Positions 41,767-49,064 of a stretch of 49,064 bases of DNA are shown here, piece after piece; positions within the stretch are counted from its first letter, which is position 1; every line of letters begins with the position of its first letter. The notes beneath the pieces were generated by a model. The model searched no databases, was not told the DNA's origin, and was given only the letters and a program-made list of their open reading frames with translations. A program made the position numbers and the translations under genes. The DNA is taken from positions 1-49,064 of the forward strand of contig MGQA01000036.1 of assembly GCA_001797665.1 (NCBI GenBank), in the 5' to 3' direction. This DNA comes from Deltaproteobacteria bacterium GWF2_42_12 (GTDB lineage Bacteria; Desulfobacterota; GWC2-55-46; UBA9637).

Positions 41767-44523
41767 ATGGAACCCTGGTATAAGGTAGTCATACCCCGTA
41801 AGGAAGTCCGGGAAGGTCGTTCATTTAACCCGGATGAGTTCGCCATAGCCCTTGAGCAGGTTGTGGCAGGGACAGCGCCTGAGGATTACAGTAAGCCAAA
41901 ACAATTCTTCGCGCGCACATGCTTTACAAGGGCGCTCAGGGAACATGCAGGAATGGTTTTAAGGCGGCTGGCAGGAAAAACCGAAAACACGGCGCCGGTG
42001 CTTACCCTTATTACACAGTTTGGCGGCGGCAAGACTCATACTCTCACATCTCTTTATCATATAGCCAGAACTGGTGATAAAGCGGCCAGTTATGCAGGCA
42101 TTTCAGACCTTATAAAAGGCGCAGGTCTTACAGAAGTCCCGCAAGCAAAAGTTGCCGTCTTTGTAGGTAATGCATGGGACCCTCGTGAAGGGCAGGAAAC
42201 TCCTTGGATTGACATTGCCCGGCAGTTGGCCGGCGAAAAGGGCATTGAAACGCTTGGAACATCTGCCAAAACCACACCACCCGGAACAGAAGCGCTTCTT
42301 CGACTCTTTAAGGCAGCAAACAGCCCTGTCCTTATCTTGATGGACGAAGTATTGAACTTCTTCAACCGTCATCGGAGCATGGCAGAGCCATGTTATGCAT
42401 TTTTCGACAACCTCTACAGGGCAATGACAGGCACCACGCATGGCGCAATGTTAATCAGCCTGCCCAGAAGTCAGGTGGAAATGACAGACTGGGACCTTCA
42501 GTGGCAGGAGAAGATAACCAAAGTAGTTAGACGTGTTTCAAAAGACCTGATAGCAAACGATGAGGCAGAAATCAGCGAGGTAATACGCCGGAGGCTGTTT
42601 GAGGATTTGGGAAGCGATAGAATACAGAAGAATATCGCAAAGGTATATGCGGATTGGTGCTTTGAAAGGAGGGCTCAGCTTCCGCCGGAATGGACTGCTG
42701 TAGATACTGCAACGACAGAAGCTAAGGCAAGGGAGTTTCTCAGGACACGGTTTGAGGCGTGTTACCCATTCCACCCGGCGACCCTTTCGGTTTTTCAGAG
42801 AAAGTGGCAGGCGCTTACACAGTTTCAGCAGACGCGTGGAACACTTGCAATGTTTGCCCAGTGGATTTCATGGGCATATCGTGAAGGATATCAGAGGGCA
42901 CGGCGCGAGCCGCTTATTACCATCGGCTCTGCGCCGCTTGATGTGTCTGAATTTAGAGGGGTTATCCTTGGTCAACTTGGTGAAATGCGGCTTGTAGCAG
43001 CTATCGAGGCAGACATTTCAGGACTACAATCCCATGCAAGGGCTCTCGATGCAGATACCAAAGGGCCGCTCAGGGATATACACAGTCGTGTGGCTACAAC
43101 GATTCTTTTTGAGTCTTCTGGCGGGCAGGTAGATAAAGTAGCACACTTACCCGAACTACGATTTGCGCTCGGTGAGCCGGAAATCGATACCACTTCGATA
43201 GACAATGCTGCACTTGCCTTGGAGGCAAAGGCATTCTTTATTCGTAAAGTAGGCACAGATGGCTTTCAGGTCCGATATCAGCCTACCTTAAAGAAGGTGG
43301 TAAGCGACAGACGTGCTTCCTTGGATGAAGACACAGAGATTAAGCCGATAATGCGGATGCTTATTCAAAAGGAGTTCAGCAGAGGAGCAAGCATCCCGAT
43401 AGTTCATTTTCCAACAGACAGTGCGGAGATACAGGATTCTCCTAAATTAACGCTTGTAGTAATTGAACCAGAATCAGAATGGAATGGAAGCGGTTCATTG
43501 CGCCAGCAAATTGCCGAATGGACAAAACAGAGAGGTAAGTCACCGAGACTTTATCCGGGGTCGCTTGTCTGGTGCATTAGAAAGCCGGGGCGGGAACTGA
43601 GAGAAAAGGTAGAGCTTTGGCTTGCGTGGAAACGAGTTGAGAGAGAAGTTGCAGAAGGCACCCTCGGAGCGGATTTTGACCGCACTGACCGTTCCGAAAT
43701 TCACTCTAAGGTAACTGATGCTGAGGAGGCGGCAAAAGATGAAGTCTGGGGCGGGTATCGTTTTGTAGTGATTTCTGATAATCAAGGGGTTAACGGTCTC
43801 AAGGTCATTGACCTCGGGGCTGGCCATTCAAGCAGCGGAGAGACCCTTTGCGGAAGAATAATTACAGCATTGAAATCCCAGGCTCTGCTTAACGAATCTG
43901 TCGGCGCCGGGTATATAGACCGCAATTGGCCTCCTGCTTTGAAAGAAAGCGGTGCATGGCCACTTATGAGCCTCAGGCAGAGTTTCCTTAATGGGTCTTT
44001 AACAAGGCTTCTTGACCCTGATAGTATATTGCGTTTCAAGATTGTTGAGTTTGTTGGGCGTGGAGATTTCGGTTTAGCATCCGGGCAAAAGCCTGATGGA
44101 ACTTACGAAAGGGTCTGGTATAAGGAACTCATCGCACCGGAAGAAGTATCATTTGAATCTGGAGTCTTTCTTTTAAATAAAGGTAAAGCCGCCGCCATTA
44201 AGACAGGGGGCGCACCTGTTATAGTAACACCTGCCGAGCCGCAACCGGAACCAATTTTACAACCGATTCCCGGGCCAGGGGCCGAACCTGAAATTGGAAC
44301 ACGTACTCGCACCCTTCACCTTTCCGGGACTGTTCCGCCTGAACTATGGAATCGTCTCGGGACTAAAATCCTTCCCAAACTTAAGTCAGGGGCTGAGCTG
44401 CGTGTATGTGTTGATTTTCGGGTTACATTAAATGCAGCCCTTGTCAGTAATATGAAATCCGAACTCCGTGTTATACTCGATGAGCTGGGTTTGTCGGACA
44501 AGGTGCAAATTGAGGAGAGTTAA
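41767..44523 (+). CDS. DUF499 P-loop ATPase
   Basis: A 918-residue AAA-type ATPase. Walker A in LITQFGGGKTHTL (residues 84-90 core), Walker B in PVLILMDEVLNFF (about 189-195), then an arginine-rich region. The C-terminal 60 residues (LHLSGTVPPELWNRLGTKIL) form a small separate domain after a Pro-rich linker near 820-840. Strong GGAGGAG before ATG. DUF499 proteins are known as companions of DUF1156 methylases in defence islands, filling a role like the large P-loop proteins of BREX. The N terminus MEPWYKVVIPRKEVREGRSF is characteristic. Confidence 0.88.
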   Translation: MEPWYKVVIPRKEVREGRSFNPDEFAIALEQVVAGTAPEDYSKPKQFFARTCFTRALREHAGMVLRRLAGKTENTAPVLTLITQFGGGKTHTLTSLYHIARTGDKAASYAGISDLIKGAGLTEVPQAKVAVFVGNAWDPREGQETPWIDIARQLAGEKGIETLGTSAKTTPPGTEALLRLFKAANSPVLILMDEVLNFFNRHRSMAEPCYAFFDNLYRAMTGTTHGAMLISLPRSQVEMTDWDLQWQEKITKVVRRVSKDLIANDEAEISEVIRRRLFEDLGSDRIQKNIAKVYADWCFERRAQLPPEWTAVDTATTEAKAREFLRTRFEACYPFHPATLSVFQRKWQALTQFQQTRGTLAMFAQWISWAYREGYQRARREPLITIGSAPLDVSEFRGVILGQLGEMRLVAAIEADISGLQSHARALDADTKGPLRDIHSRVATTILFESSGGQVDKVAHLPELRFALGEPEIDTTSIDNAALALEAKAFFIRKVGTDGFQVRYQPTLKKVVSDRRASLDEDTEIKPIMRMLIQKEFSRGASIPIVHFPTDSAEIQDSPKLTLVVIEPESEWNGSGSLRQQIAEWTKQRGKSPRLYPGSLVWCIRKPGRELREKVELWLAWKRVEREVAEGTLGADFDRTDRSEIHSKVTDAEEAAKDEVWGGYRFVVISDNQGVNGLKVIDLGAGHSSSGETLCGRIITALKSQALLNESVGAGYIDRNWPPALKESGAWPLMSLRQSFLNGSLTRLLDPDSILRFKIVEFVGRGDFGLASGQKPDGTYERVWYKELIAPEEVSFESGVFLLNKGKAAAIKTGGAPVIVTPAEPQPEPILQPIPGPGAEPEIGTRTRTLHLSGTVPPELWNRLGTKILPKLKSGAELRVCVDFRVTLNAALVSNMKSELRVILDELGLSDKVQIEES

Positions 44524-44758
44524 AGCATAACAATTTCACCCATTCATACTGAGAACCCCATATTTCTTGTTGCTATGTGGAAACCTGGCGGGTCGAATGC
44601 CTTGGTCGGGGCCGGGGGCGCTTTGGAGGAAAAGAGGTAATATCTCTAAAAGTGGGTAATAAAGAGGGTAATATTACGAAATAGCGGGCTGTTGATAAGA
44701 TAATCATATCACGAGTTGTTGAAGTGATAAGATAACCCAAATCTTACAGGAGGACACC
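44524..44758. repeat. island direct repeat R2 and the flank of phasin remnant 1
   Basis: R2 (44636-44735) matches R1: GGTAAT at 44636, 44655 and 44667, then AAGATAATCATATCAC, an 11-nt loop and GTGATA (44707-44729). Downstream, AGGAGGACACC precedes the first truncated phasin start and is identical to the bases before the intact gene. A 21-codon frame at 44575-44640 (ending LEEKR) has no recognisable identity. Confidence 0.65.
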
Positions 44759-44878
44759 ATGACTGACATACTTGATAAGGCAATATTAATTGGATTGGGC
44801 TTGGAGAAAAGAATAAAGGATGTTTTGAATGAGTTGGCGAATCCAGCTACGAGTCATGCATTATCAAAAATTGCCTAA
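44759..44878 (+). pseudogene. truncated phasin gene, copy 1
   Basis: About 80 nt from the ATG match the intact gene at 47057 with mostly silent differences; both begin MTDILDKAILIGLGLEKR. Homology ends after NEL, and an unrelated tail reaches a stop (39 codons). Ribosome-binding site AGGAGG intact. Confidence 0.85.
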
Positions 44879-44929
44879 AATCGCGCAAAGTGATATATTC
44901 AAATTGGATGCAAATGGTGGAGGTATGTT

Positions 44930-45124
44930 ATGAGTAAAAAAGAATTACTAATACATGAGATTGAGCAGGTTCCAGACTTTCTCATTGACGAAGTGATGGA
45001 CTTTGTTCATTTTTTAAAGACAAAGGCAATTACAGAAAAGCTGGATACTGCCATTGCCAGCGAATCCTCTCTAAAAAAAGACTGGTTAAGGCCGGAGGAG
45101 GATGAAGCGTGGCAAGGTTTATAA
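44930..45124 (+). CDS. DUF2281-type antitoxin
   Basis: 64 residues with the typical start KELLIHEIEQVPDFLIDEV and MDFVHFLKTK, ending in an acidic Trp-rich tail (RPEEDEAWQGL). DUF2281 proteins pair with PemK/MazF or PIN toxins; here the stop overlaps the toxin GTG by 16 nt. Ribosome-binding site GGAGGT. Confidence 0.8.
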   Translation: MSKKELLIHEIEQVPDFLIDEVMDFVHFLKTKAITEKLDTAIASESSLKKDWLRPEEDEAWQGL

Positions 45125-45441
45125 AAGGCGATATTGTTGTCGTTCCTTTTCCATTCTCTGATTTAACTCAAGCCAAAAGGCGCCCTGCCTTAGTCATCAC
45201 AGCATTGGATGGTGATGACTTAATCCTTTGTCAGATAACCAGCCAATCTATTAAAGATAATTATGCAATCCCCATAGATGATAGAGACTTTGCTAACGGA
45301 ACCTTAAAACAGCCAAGTAATGCACGACCCAACCGCTTATTTACAGCTGACAGTCATATTGTCTTGTATAAAGTAGGCAATCTTAAGCCAGACAAACTAA
45401 ACCAGATTATTGATAGAATAATTGAAATTATTCGTAAATAA
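45109..45441 (+). CDS. MazF/PemK-family toxin (mRNA interferase)
   Basis: 110 residues starting at GTG 45109. Family features: GDIVVVPFPFSDLTQAKRRP with the catalytic Arg region, PALVITALD and ICQITSQ-like strand LCQITSQSI, and SNARPNRLFTAD. Probably cleaves mRNA at short sequences. Partner of the upstream DUF2281 antitoxin. This pair is bounded by phasin remnants 1 and 2. Confidence 0.85.
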   Translation: MARFIKGDIVVVPFPFSDLTQAKRRPALVITALDGDDLILCQITSQSIKDNYAIPIDDRDFANGTLKQPSNARPNRLFTADSHIVLYKVGNLKPDKLNQIIDRIIEIIRK

Positions 45442-45479
45442 AAATTCTCAGAATTTGAGAGTACAGAGGGAGGCAGAAC

Positions 45480-45587
45480 ATGACCGATATATTTGACAAT
45501 GCCATCCTGATTGGGATGGGTTTGGAGAAAAGGGGTGTGAGCAAAGAGCCTCAGGAACGGTTTAAACAAGCTGATTATGTGATATAA
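45480..45587 (+). pseudogene. truncated phasin gene, copy 2
   Basis: MTDIFDNAILIGMGLEKR at the start matches the phasin N terminus, then an unrelated tail to a stop (35 residues). GGGAGG precedes the ATG. More diverged at nucleotide level than copy 1. It sits just after the mazF-like gene. Confidence 0.8.
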
Positions 45588-45794
45588 GGACAATGGAGAT
45601 AATGCTTGCTAATAAGGGTATGGCGGAAATGGTAATGGGTTTGTTAGGGCGGTTGTAGTAGTGAGGGGTAGTTTAGATGCAAGTTAATTGTTGTAAGTCC
45701 AGTTTTTGGACTTTGTTGGGGTTAAGATGCCAGAGGTATAATCCTCCAAAAAAAACCCAAAGCGCGCTTGGTGTGATAAATCGGATTTTGGGAA
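45588..45794. other. non-coding stretch upstream of the Fic gene
   Basis: No clear gene. A 21-codon frame at 45594-45659 (start MEIMLANKGMAEMVMG) has no recognisable family. Confidence 0.4.
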
Positions 45795-45868
45795 TTCTGC
45801 AATAAGAAACTTTGTTATTGCAGGATAAGGCATAATTCTGCAATAATAAGCAGCGATATTGCAATATC
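45795..45868. promoter_or_regulatory. candidate operator array for the Fic gene
   Basis: TTCTGCAATAA at 45795 and 45836, the inverse TTATTGCAG at 45815, and the palindrome GATATTGCAATATC at 45855-45868, ending 24 nt before the start codon. Repeated TTGCAATA sites in front of a Fic gene with a C-terminal winged helix suggest autorepression. Confidence 0.5.
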
Positions 45869-45891
45869 CATCAATAAGAAAGAGGTAGGCA

Positions 45892-47073
45892 TTGAACCCA
45901 AAAGATTTTGAATTTTCCCAGACAGGCAGGTGTATAAAGACATTAAACGGATACTGGGCATTTGTGCCAAATCCATTACCTCCTGTTATCATGTATGACA
46001 AAAACCTTATCAGACTGCTTTCTGAGGCTGACAGATTATTAGGCGAACTGTCAGGGACAGGGAGATTGCTGCCTAACCCCTATCTCCTCATCGGTCCGTA
46101 TGTCCGCCGTGAGGCGGTTTCGAGTTCGAGAATCGAAGGCACGCAGGCATCCCTGAGCGACCTTTTTTTCTATGAGGCGGCTAAATTAGAAGAACCCAGC
46201 GCGCCTGATGTAATGGAAGTGCATAATTATGTTCAGGCTATGGAGTATGGAATTAAACGTCTCGCGAAACTGCCAATCTCCCTGAGGTTGATTAACGAGA
46301 TACATAAAATTCTGATGAAAGGAGTAAGGGGCGAACACGCGACCCCTGGAGAAATTCGTCGCAGCCAAAACTGGATAGGCCCTCCCGGTTGTACACTCAA
46401 TGAAGCCACTTATGTCCCTCCTCCAATAGAAGAAATGAAAGAGATATTGAGCGCATGGGAGAAATACATCCATTCAAGTCCTGATGAGCCGCCCTTAATA
46501 CAATGCGCCATGACCCATTACCAGTTTGAAGTGATTCATCCGTTTCTTGACGGCAACGGCCGTATTGGAAGGCTTATAATTACCTTTTTCCTCTACGAAA
46601 AGGGATATCTGACTCAACCACTTCTATATCTGTCTGCCTTCTTTGACAAATACAGAGAAGAATACTATAACAGCCTGCTTGCCGTGAGTCAGAGAGGTGA
46701 CTGGCGCGGGTGGATAGACTTTTTTTTGCGTGGAGTAATAACCCAGTCTCAAGACGCCATATCAGATGCAAAAAAAATACTTGAACTCCATGCTGAATAT
46801 CAAAATATTCTTGAAAAAACAAAGAAGATTCCTGAATCAGCCCATAGATTGATAGATGAACTTTTTATCAATCCTGTCATTGCTATTTCGGGATTGAGCA
46901 AAAAGTGGAATATTTCTTTTAATTCTGTAAAAACAGGGGTAAAGAGGCTTGTGGATTTAGGAATTCTCCGTGAGGTCACAGAAAGGAAACGCAATAAACT
47001 TTTTGTTGCCACAAAATTAATGGATTTATTGACCGCTAAAAGCAAAGGAGGACACCATGACCGACATACTTGA
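45892..47073 (+). CDS. Fic-family AMP-transferase with C-terminal winged helix
   Basis: 393 residues from TTG 45892 (AGAGG six bases upstream). Catalytic motif HPFLDGNGRIGRL near residue 216 is intact. The N-terminal inhibitory motif SSSRIEGT near residue 80 marks a self-inhibited class II Fic protein. The last 80 residues (ISGLSKKWNISFNSVKTGVKRL) form a winged helix. The final residues (KGGHHDRHT) are read from the leader and start of the phasin gene in another frame, so the native C terminus was lost or replaced at the junction. Likely nucleotidylates a cellular target. Confidence 0.88.
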   Translation: MNPKDFEFSQTGRCIKTLNGYWAFVPNPLPPVIMYDKNLIRLLSEADRLLGELSGTGRLLPNPYLLIGPYVRREAVSSSRIEGTQASLSDLFFYEAAKLEEPSAPDVMEVHNYVQAMEYGIKRLAKLPISLRLINEIHKILMKGVRGEHATPGEIRRSQNWIGPPGCTLNEATYVPPPIEEMKEILSAWEKYIHSSPDEPPLIQCAMTHYQFEVIHPFLDGNGRIGRLIITFFLYEKGYLTQPLLYLSAFFDKYREEYYNSLLAVSQRGDWRGWIDFFLRGVITQSQDAISDAKKILELHAEYQNILEKTKKIPESAHRLIDELFINPVIAISGLSKKWNISFNSVKTGVKRLVDLGILREVTERKRNKLFVATKLMDLLTAKSKGGHHDRHT

Positions 47074-47452
47074 CAAAGCAATATTAATTGGCTTGGGTTT
47101 GGAGAAAAGGGTAAAAGATGCCTTGAATGAGCTGGTAAGTGAGGGAAAAGAGGCAAAGACAGGAGAAGGTGGAGAACTTCCACCAAAACAGGAATTGGAA
47201 AATAAATTGGTAGATGAAGGGGTGAAGGCCGTGAGGGAGCTTGTTGCTACGGTGAAGGCAGGGAAGGAAAAGGTTGATAAGGAGATAGAAGAGGCGGTAA
47301 AGCATCTCCTGGAAAAGTTTAAGGTTGCAACAAAGGATGATATGGAGATAATAGAAAAGATGGCACAGGTGGCAAGGGAAAAGGTGGATAAGCTGGAGAA
47401 AAGGATCGAAGAGTTGGAGAAAAAGGCCGTGAATCGTGACCGTAAGCCGTGA
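47057..47452 (+). CDS. phasin-like coiled-coil protein
   Basis: 131 residues. A hydrophobic start (ILDKAILIGLGL) is followed by long amphipathic helices rich in Lys, Glu and Val (about 45-125), resembling phasin or granule-associated proteins that coat polyester granules. No PHA synthase is in the window, so the substrate is open. AGGAGG before the ATG. The last residues (VNRDRKP) are read from a heptamer repeat. Followed by ubiB. Confidence 0.7.
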   Translation: MTDILDKAILIGLGLEKRVKDALNELVSEGKEAKTGEGGELPPKQELENKLVDEGVKAVRELVATVKAGKEKVDKEIEEAVKHLLEKFKVATKDDMEIIEKMAQVAREKVDKLEKRIEELEKKAVNRDRKP

Positions 47453-47498
47453 CCGTAAAGAACTACGGACACGAATAACGGACATGGACAACGGTATT
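47431..47498. repeat. heptamer two-arm repeat between phasin and ubiB
   Basis: Left arm CGTGAAT, CGTGACC, GTAAGCC, GTGACCG; right arm with ACACGAA, TAACGGA, CATGGAC, AACGGTA. Provides the phasin stop codon and most of the gap. Confidence 0.55.
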
Positions 47499-47502
47499 CT
47501 TT

Positions 47503-49064
47503 ATGCAAACCAGAACCTATCAAAACATACGCCGGCTTCATAGGATAGTAGCCATCCTCATCAAGTACGGCTTTGGCGGGCTTGTAAAGGAGCTCAAGCT
47601 CTTTCCATTCCTCTCTTCATTTGAAAGGCTCTTGTTTTTCAGAAGGGCAAAAAAGGAATTAAGCATACCAGAGAGGATAAGACTGGTTCTTGAAGAACTT
47701 GGCCCTACATTTATAAAGCTCGGCCAGGTGGCATCCACACGAGCAGACCTTCTGCCTCCGGACTGGCTTGAAGAGCTTAAAAAGCTTCAGGATGCTGTGC
47801 CGCCGTTTTCCTTTGTAAAGGTGAGGGAAGTGGTGGAGCATGGCCTCAAGGCGCCGCTCCATGAAAAATTTAAGACCTTTGATGAAGCGCCTTGCGCATC
47901 TGCATCTATTGCACAGGTGCATTATGCAATTCTGCCTTCTGGCCAGGAGGTAGCGGTAAAGGTAAAACGGCCTGGCATAGATAAAATCATAGAGTCAGAT
48001 ATTTCTGTAATGCACACAATTGCATATCTTCTGGACAGGTATGTGCCGCAGGCAAAGAGATACAGAGCTATGGAAGTTGTTGATGAATTTGCAAGGGTCA
48101 TACATAAAGAACAGGATTTCACCGTGGAGGGTTCACATGCCAGCAGGTTTGCAAAGATGTTTGAGGACGACCCGACGGTCAAGATACCAAAGGTTTTCTG
48201 GGACTACACAACCAACGAGGCGCTTACTCTGGAGCGGATTTACGGCACGCCGCTTGATGAGACTGAAAAGATAAAGGCCCAGGGCCTGGATGTCCGAAAG
48301 ATTGCAGAAAACGGCATAAGGGCATTTTTCAGGCAGGTTTTTGAATTTGGATTTTTCCATGCAGATTTACACCCTGGGAATATCTTTGCAAGCCCTGATG
48401 GCACTATCATCTATCTTGATTTTGGGATTATGGGGCGGCTTGATGAGAACTTAAGAAAATATCTTGCAAGCCTTCTATTTTATCTTGTAAAGCAGGACTA
48501 TTACAGCATGGCGCAGGTGCATCGTGAGATGGGGCTTATTACTAAGGAAGTTGATATCCATGAATTTGAGGATGCCTTGCGGGATATTTGCGAACCGGTA
48601 TTCGGACGCACGCTGGAACAGATAAACATGTCTGAGCTTATAATGAAACTCATCCGCACAGCGCGGCGCTTTCAGATGAGGCTTCAGCCAAATCTCCTGC
48701 TTTTACAGAAGTCTATGGTAATAATTGAAGGTGTTGGCAGGCAGATTTATCCTGATGTGAATATGTGGGAGGTCGCAAAGCCATTAATCTACAAATGGAT
48801 GCTCAAGGAAAAGGCCTCGCCAAAGCGGATTTATGAGAGGGGCAAAGGCAGGGTAGAAAATTTTGTGGAAATGGCTACAGATGTGCCGTATCAGGTGCAT
48901 TCTATTTTAAACAGGACTCTAAATGAAGAATTAAAGATTGGTTTTGTCCATCATAAATTGGATGTGTTGTCAGATGAAATAGGTAATCTTGGCTATAGAA
49001 TTGCTAATGGGATGATAATTGCGGCGCTGGTTATAGGCGCATCGCTTCTCGCAATAGCAAACAA
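47503..49064 (+). CDS. ubiB: UbiB/AarF/ABC1 atypical kinase, incomplete at the window edge
   Basis: 520 codons are present without a stop. Family motifs: the KxGQ motif in TFIKLGQVASTRADLLP, the Ala-rich loop SASIAQVHYA, catalytic VKRP (invariant Lys), FHADLHPGN and the DFG-like LDFGIMGRL. C-terminal membrane helix (MIIAALVIGASLLAIAN) at the very end. UbiB proteins assist ubiquinone synthesis and extraction of its lipid precursors, which fits the nearby ubiV. ATG 47503 gives MQTRTYQNIRRLHR, the usual start. Confidence 0.93.
   Translation, partial: MQTRTYQNIRRLHRIVAILIKYGFGGLVKELKLFPFLSSFERLLFFRRAKKELSIPERIRLVLEELGPTFIKLGQVASTRADLLPPDWLEELKKLQDAVPPFSFVKVREVVEHGLKAPLHEKFKTFDEAPCASASIAQVHYAILPSGQEVAVKVKRPGIDKIIESDISVMHTIAYLLDRYVPQAKRYRAMEVVDEFARVIHKEQDFTVEGSHASRFAKMFEDDPTVKIPKVFWDYTTNEALTLERIYGTPLDETEKIKAQGLDVRKIAENGIRAFFRQVFEFGFFHADLHPGNIFASPDGTIIYLDFGIMGRLDENLRKYLASLLFYLVKQDYYSMAQVHREMGLITKEVDIHEFEDALRDICEPVFGRTLEQINMSELIMKLIRTARRFQMRLQPNLLLLQKSMVIIEGVGRQIYPDVNMWEVAKPLIYKWMLKEKASPKRIYERGKGRVENFVEMATDVPYQVHSILNRTLNEELKIGFVHHKLDVLSDEIGNLGYRIANGMIIAALVIGASLLAIAN

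Noticed and set aside
34062-44523. Classification as DISARM or BREX
   Set aside because: No DUF1998 protein, PLD nuclease, PglZ phosphatase or Lon-like BrxL is visible; only the general logic is shared.
44575-44640. 21-codon frame before R2 as a leader peptide
   Set aside because: No ribosome-binding site and no relation to the following gene; chance cannot be excluded.

Overview
The window reads as one chromosomal segment of a Gram-negative, probably anaerobic or facultative bacterium of the Nitrospirota / Desulfobacterota (old deltaproteobacterial) type. The evidence is the order ispE, tRNA-Gln, prs, rplY, pth, ychF; a membrane pyrophosphatase; a 14-subunit complex I operon with separate nuoC and nuoD; and an oxygen-independent quinone-hydroxylation protein (UbiV type). 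No 16S gene or other decisive marker is present, so the phylum is an inference.

Layout. 1-8336, minus strand: zinc-ribbon protein, ychF, hppA (H+/Na+ pyrophosphatase), pth, rplY, prs, tRNA-Gln(UUG), ispE. 8337-26944, minus strand: a nuo operon read nuoA-B-C-D-E-F-G, a cNMP-binding protein, nuoH-I-J-K, an extra Mrp/NuoM-like antiporter subunit, a small membrane protein, a nuoL-like subunit, a secreted FIMAH-like protein, nuoM, nuoN. 26945-27251: divergent control region. 27252-33915, plus strand: GntR/FCD regulator (apparent ATT start), small protein, RluD-type pseudouridine synthase, pgeF, a decayed antitoxin/PIN pair, an intact PIN/UPF0175 pair, coaE and a ubiV homologue. 34062-44523: a four-gene defence-type module (SNF2 helicase with DUF3883, DUF1016 PD-(D/E)XK nuclease, DUF1156 DNA methylase, DUF499 ATPase). 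44524-47073: a DUF2281/MazF pair and a Fic protein. 47057-49064: a phasin-like gene and a ubiB/aarF gene that runs off the window.

Two themes stand out. First, the accessory genes at 34-47 kb sit in front of the phasin gene, and the 5' end of that gene occurs three times (44759, 45480, intact at 47057), each copy downstream of a different cassette. This suggests repeated integration at the phasin 5' end. A truncated ubiU-like start lies at the opposite edge of the island.

Second, the chromosome is full of small non-autonomous repeats: a two-hairpin element with covarying stems (six copies), GTAGGGG and GTCAT families (five and six copies), a 235-bp MITE-like insertion between nuoH and nuoI, and many arrays of 7-, 8- or 9-nt tandem units, often as inverted pairs. 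Several lie in frame inside core genes (pth, nuoI, nuoG, ychF, ubiV, DUF1156) or have supplied start codons, Shine-Dalgarno sequences or stop codons. They dominate the non-coding DNA. No integrase, IS transposase gene or CRISPR array was seen.
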